25,626 nt of DNA from Bacteroidales bacterium UBA1176 (GTDB lineage: Bacteria > Bacteroidota > Bacteroidia > Bacteroidales > WCHB1-69): positions 1 through 25,626 of the forward strand of contig DBYW01000022.1 of the NCBI GenBank assembly GCA_002311645.1. Direction: 5' to 3'. The translations under genes and the position numbers were made by a program. Under the pieces are notes generated by a model. The model worked only from the letters and a program-made list of their open reading frames with translations, did no database searches and was not told the origin of the DNA. Shown here piece by piece: positions 22,587 through 25,626 of this stretch; within the stretch, counting starts at the first letter, position 1, and the number at the start of each line of letters is the position of its first letter.

Positions 22587-23479
22587 CGCGGATAGGTGAG
22601 ATGGGATGTGACCTTGTCCAAGTAGGTCTTGGAAACGGGAATTTCAGGAATGTCCTTGTTGCCAAGGTCAAGGTAAGGACCGTCCTTGTCCTTGCGCAAA
22701 AGCGTGACCTTCGCGAAGTTGACGATATAGGAACGGTGACAGCGCACAAAACCGTGCGGCGTCAGCAGCTCTTCCTGCTTCTTCATGCTGCTGCGCAACG
22801 TGAACCGGGCAATTTCGTCCTTGGTACTATAATATATTTGCACATAGTTGTCAAAGGCCTCGACATAGTAGATGTATTCCGTCTTGACCGAGAGCTTTAG
22901 CTCTTTTTTTTCATCGAAAAAATTAATAATATCAACATTTTCAGGAGATTCAAGGCTCCTGACGCCAGTGCCTGATTCGGCTTCTATCTCAGGGGTGTCG
23001 TTTTTCAAGGCAAGCAGGCTGTCAATGGTTTTGTCCCTTTCCTTGATGCCAAGGTAGAGATAGGTTATTATGGTAGGAATGAGCATAATCAGAGGCACAT
23101 AGAGCACTGCACGCGTGAAAATCTCTGAAAATGGGCGTGTGTCTTTCGGACTGAAATAACACCCGCAGGTATAACATGTGGCGATCAGGATGACTTCCAA
23201 TGCAATCCATGAAAAGTATTGCACAATGGTAATGCCGTACTTGCGATGGATGAATGACATCAGCCAACGGCTTAATCCCAGTACCACGATGCCGCCCAAT
23301 ACCAAGAAAACTGTAAACAGAAACAAGTCGTAGCGTGACGCACTCTCTGTGTTGTACCACGCACCCTGAAACGGTGTGAATATGTTGATGAAGATTATCG
23401 AGAAGAAGGCAACAAATATCAAATAGGAGATGACATTATTCCTATCTATCAGATAATCAGGCATATATTTATTTGTCAT
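22583..23479 (-). CDS. Membrane-anchored LytTR-family transcriptional regulator
   Basis: A 298-residue protein from the ATG at 23479. This start is chosen because a -7 promoter element lies between it and an upstream in-frame ATG at 23533. The N-terminal 160 residues have about four membrane helices (SYLIFVAFFSIIFINIF, FLFTVFLVLGGIVVLGL, IVQYFSWIALEVILIATC, AVLYVPLIMLIPTIITYLYL). A linker follows and then a C-terminal LytTR DNA-binding domain from about residue 195: IYYVEAFDNYVQIYYST, TLRSSMKKQEELL, GFVRCHRSYIVNFAKV and IPVSKTYLDKV. The protein thus joins a membrane part to direct DNA binding. Targets may include the tandem repeats at 23540-23599 in its own upstream region. Confidence 0.9.
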   Translation of the reverse strand: MTNKYMPDYLIDRNNVISYLIFVAFFSIIFINIFTPFQGAWYNTESASRYDLFLFTVFLVLGGIVVLGLSRWLMSFIHRKYGITIVQYFSWIALEVILIATCYTCGCYFSPKDTRPFSEIFTRAVLYVPLIMLIPTIITYLYLGIKERDKTIDSLLALKNDTPEIEAESGTGVRSLESPENVDIINFFDEKKELKLSVKTEYIYYVEAFDNYVQIYYSTKDEIARFTLRSSMKKQEELLTPHGFVRCHRSYIVNFAKVTLLRKDKDGPYLDLGNKDIPEIPVSKTYLDKVTSHLTYPR

Positions 23480-23499
23480 TGTCTTTGTAAAAAAGCTTG

Positions 23500-23507
23500 C
23501 AAAGGTA
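23500..23507 (-). promoter_or_regulatory. -7 element for the LytTR-nth-ansA operon
   Basis: The minus strand reads TACCTTTG, 20 bases before the ATG at 23479. It lies 32 bases downstream (in transcription) of the tandem repeats, so a regulator bound there would sit at or just upstream of the -35 area. Confidence 0.55.
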
Positions 23508-23539
23508 TAAAAAAAACGGTATAAGTTGACCACTCGCCT

Positions 23540-23599
23540 GAAATTTCGCCCCTCAGGACGGAATTTCGTCCCTGAATACGGGATATGTCCCCTTAGGGC
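23540..23599. promoter_or_regulatory. Three tandem 20-bp repeats, candidate LytTR binding sites
   Basis: Three units of exactly 20 bases sit end to end: 23540-23559, 23560-23579 and 23580-23599. The first reads GAAATTTCGCCCCTCAGGAC and the second GGAATTTCGTCCCTGAATAC (15 of 20 identical). The third, GGGATATGTCCCCTTAGGGC, matches the first at 13 positions. A spacing of two helical turns is what LytTR domains need for direct-repeat binding. They lie between the LytTR gene and the acyl-CoA synthetase gene, and could control either. The motif does not match the published LytTR consensus closely. Confidence 0.55.
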
Positions 23600-23613
23600 G
23601 TGACGTTAATCAC
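23600..23613. promoter_or_regulatory. Possible Crp/Fnr-type site
   Basis: GTGA-cgttaa-TCAC is a perfect 4-bp dyad with the 6-base spacer typical of Crp-family sites. It lies 71 bases before the acyl-CoA synthetase ATG. The site is short and may be chance. Confidence 0.25.
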
Positions 23614-23684
23614 ATTTTGAGAAGATTCTTGTGAAAAATTTGTTTTTTTGCATCGTCAAACTAATAATCAAATTATTTTAACTT

Positions 23685-25460
23685 ATGGAAAACGTAAAAC
23701 GTATTTTTGACATTATGCTTCAGTATGAAGCGCGTCACCCCGAACAACAAAAGGCTCTTTCGTGTAAAGTCGATGGCGAATGGAAATTCTATTCCCCTAA
23801 GGAATACAAGGATACGACAACGATCTTAAGTTATGCTTTATTATACAAGGGTATTCGTCCCGGCGATCGTGTGGGCATTATCTCCACCAATCGTCCGGAA
23901 TGGACCATCACCCAAATGGCCGTCACGCAAATCGGTGCCATCCTCGTGCCCGTCTATCCGACCATCTCTGCCGATGACTATTTATATATATTGAACCATA
24001 GTGGCATCAAATTGCTGATTATGGAAGGTGCAGAAGTGATGAAGAAGATTCAGATGGTGCGAGGCAAGGTCCCCGAGCTGCTGGATCTCTATACTTTCAT
24101 CGACCGCAAGGATTTCCCCTATTGGGACCAGTTGTTGGACCTCGGACGTCAAAACCCAAATCCTGAGTTGTTGCAGCAATGTCGCGATTCGGTGGACGAG
24201 AAACAATGTGCCATGATGATCTACACCTCCGGCACGACGGGTACGCCCAAGGGTGTCATGCTATCGCATTACAACTTGATGCAGCAGATCGAACATCTCA
24301 AGCACATTCCTGCCAAGTGGTCCAAGAAAGCCCTTAGTTTCCTGCCGATGTGCCATGCCTACGAGAACATGCTGGTGATTCTGTATCAGTATTTGGGAAT
24401 GACGGTATATTATGTGCAGAACCTGGCTGCCATCCAGAGTTCCATCAAGGAGGTTCATCCCACCATGATGTCCGCCGTGCCGCGTGTGTTTGAGAAATTC
24501 TACGATGGCATCGTTAAGAACGGCAAGGCACAAAAGGGCTTGGCGCAAAAGATTTTCTTCTGGGCTGTCAATGTGGCGCGCGATTACGTGATAGAGGACA
24601 GCGAACGCACTTGGTGGTACAACTGCAAGCATGCGATTGCTGATAAACTGGTTTACAGTAAGATACGCCAGGGCCTCGGTATTGAGAAGTTTGATATCTT
24701 TGTCTCCGGCGCCGCATCCCTGCAACCGAAGCTCTGTTCCTTCTTCTCCGCCATCGGCATGCCCGTGTTCGAGGGTTATGGCATGACGGAGACCTCTCCC
24801 GTGATTGCCGTTTCCTGCCGCGAAAAGTACGGTCGTGAGGCCAACACGGTGGGCTTCCCGTTGGGCGGCGTTGAAATCGCCATAACCCCCGACGGTGAAG
24901 TCATCTGCCGAGGCCACAATGTCATGATGGGCTATTACAAAGACGAGGAGCTTACCAAGGAGATTATTGACAAGGACGGCTGGTTGCATACGGGTGACTT
25001 GGGACGTTTCACCACTAAGGGGCAATTGGTGCTCACGGGGCGCAAGAAGAACCTCTTTAAGACCTCGCAAGGCAAGTATGTGAACCCGCAACTGATTGAA
25101 GACATGCTTGTTCGCTCTCGCTTTATTGAGCAGGTCGTGGTGGTCGGCGAAAACCAGAAGTTCGCTGCAGCCCTGGTTATCCCTGATTTTGAGTTCCTCA
25201 AATGCTGGTGTGAACGCCATGATGTGAAATACACAACCAAGGAGGAGATGGCGCAGAACCCGCAAATTATTCAGCGCATCAAAAAGGAAATCGACAAATG
25301 CAACCAAGAACTCGGAAAGGCTGAAAATATCATGAAATTCGAGCTGATCACCGACGAGTGGACGCAAGGCAACGGCTTCCTGACCCCGACGCTGAAAATC
25401 AAGCGGAACAAAGTCTTGCAATCCTATGCTGAAGTCATCAATCGTATTTATGAGCAATAA
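23685..25460 (+). CDS. Long-chain fatty-acid-CoA ligase (AMP-forming)
   Basis: A 591-residue enzyme of the ANL superfamily that activates long-chain fatty acids to acyl-CoA through an acyl-AMP intermediate. Motifs are the P-loop MIYTSGTTGTPKGVMLSH (178-195), the gate motif around SFLPMCHAYE, SAVPRVFEKF, the A5 motif FEGYGMTETSP (362-372), TGDLGRF (437-442) and the hinge GRKKNLFKTSQGKYVNP (452-468). The C-terminal domain carries the catalytic lysine in TPTLKIKRNKV. There is no signal peptide; the protein is probably peripheral to the membrane. It is transcribed divergently from the LytTR operon across the tandem repeats. Substrate chain length is not visible. Confidence 0.92.
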   Translation: MENVKRIFDIMLQYEARHPEQQKALSCKVDGEWKFYSPKEYKDTTTILSYALLYKGIRPGDRVGIISTNRPEWTITQMAVTQIGAILVPVYPTISADDYLYILNHSGIKLLIMEGAEVMKKIQMVRGKVPELLDLYTFIDRKDFPYWDQLLDLGRQNPNPELLQQCRDSVDEKQCAMMIYTSGTTGTPKGVMLSHYNLMQQIEHLKHIPAKWSKKALSFLPMCHAYENMLVILYQYLGMTVYYVQNLAAIQSSIKEVHPTMMSAVPRVFEKFYDGIVKNGKAQKGLAQKIFFWAVNVARDYVIEDSERTWWYNCKHAIADKLVYSKIRQGLGIEKFDIFVSGAASLQPKLCSFFSAIGMPVFEGYGMTETSPVIAVSCREKYGREANTVGFPLGGVEIAITPDGEVICRGHNVMMGYYKDEELTKEIIDKDGWLHTGDLGRFTTKGQLVLTGRKKNLFKTSQGKYVNPQLIEDMLVRSRFIEQVVVVGENQKFAAALVIPDFEFLKCWCERHDVKYTTKEEMAQNPQIIQRIKKEIDKCNQELGKAENIMKFELITDEWTQGNGFLTPTLKIKRNKVLQSYAEVINRIYEQ

Positions 25461-25529
25461 AAAAAGGTGGTTATATACATGATGGCACCAGGCTGGGATA
25501 AACGCCACATTTTTCCGACGTCTCCCTTT

Positions 25530-25623
25530 CGCGGCGAGCAAATTTCATGCATCTTGGATGCCGACTCCCGCGCCGCGAGAGGTTTTCTGTGCCGTCGTTA
25601 CACCCCACACGGCCGTGTGGGGT
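25530..25623. repeat. Palindrome cluster after the acyl-CoA synthetase gene
   Basis: An outer stem CGCGGCG (25530-25536) pairs with CGCCGCG (25571-25577) around GCATC-ttg-GATGC (25549-25561). A perfect 22-bp palindrome follows, ACCCCACACGG/CCGTGTGGGGT at 25602-25623, just before the window end. This looks like a noncoding repeat element. It continues past the edge, so its extent is unknown. The region from 25461 holds no gene. Confidence 0.65.
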
Positions 25624-25626
25624 TAC

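Noticed and set aside
23480..23533. An upstream start for the LytTR gene
   Set aside because: The -7 element at 23500-23507 lies downstream of that ATG, and the ATG at 23479 gives a normal N-terminus.
24261..25541. Long minus-strand frame opposite the acyl-CoA synthetase gene
   Set aside because: It has no family signature and lies antisense to a gene with a complete set of ANL-superfamily motifs.

Overview
The window looks like a chromosomal segment from a member of the Bacteroidales. Several genes are preceded by the Bacteroidetes -7 promoter element TAnnTTTG, upstream regions are A-rich with weak Shine-Dalgarno signals, and the gene content fits: WG and Sel1 repeat proteins, DUF3791/DUF3990 genes, a membrane-anchored LytTR regulator, and a sodium/sugar symporter very close to vSGLT. 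The genus cannot be read from the sequence.

Positions 1-7300 are accessory and decayed. They hold the end of a hexapeptide acetyltransferase, a fragment related to an intact gene at 12773, a cluster of GC-rich palindromes, an AT-rich two-gene unit (unrecognised 549-residue protein plus a WG-repeat protein), and a frameshifted, truncated adenine-specific DNA methyltransferase carrying a palindromic repeat cassette. A compact tRNA-like structured element with a strong terminator, a DUF3800 gene, and a DUF3791-DUF3990-DUF3791 cluster resembling a toxin-antitoxin unit follow. All protein genes here run on the minus strand except the first two fragments.

Positions 7362-10806 are two short plus-strand operons: a macrodomain-like A1S_2505-type protein with a dicarboxylate/amino-acid symporter, then an HD hydrolase, a DUF1294 protein with an unusual C-terminal domain, and a Cupin_5 protein. 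Positions 10833-11800 hold a REP-associated (IS200-like) tyrosine transposase flanked by inverted copies of a palindromic repeat. A copy of the same repeat lies inside the methyltransferase remnant.

Positions 11873-25460 are mostly housekeeping: a Sel1-repeat protein and a small membrane protein; an aminoacyl-histidine dipeptidase; a secreted beta-propeller/YiiX-like protein; a plus-strand operon of nucleoside-hydrolase lipoprotein, SGLT-type symporter and phosphopantetheinyl transferase; a minus-strand operon of LytTR regulator, endonuclease III and type I asparaginase; and, divergent from it, a long-chain acyl-CoA synthetase. The intergenic region between the last two carries three 20-bp tandem repeats that are plausible LytTR sites. 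The window ends in another palindrome cluster.

The most unusual items are the tRNA-like element at 4641-4748, the transposase with its inverted repeat cassette, the ART-like DUF3990 cluster next to a macrodomain-like gene, and the LytTR tandem repeats.
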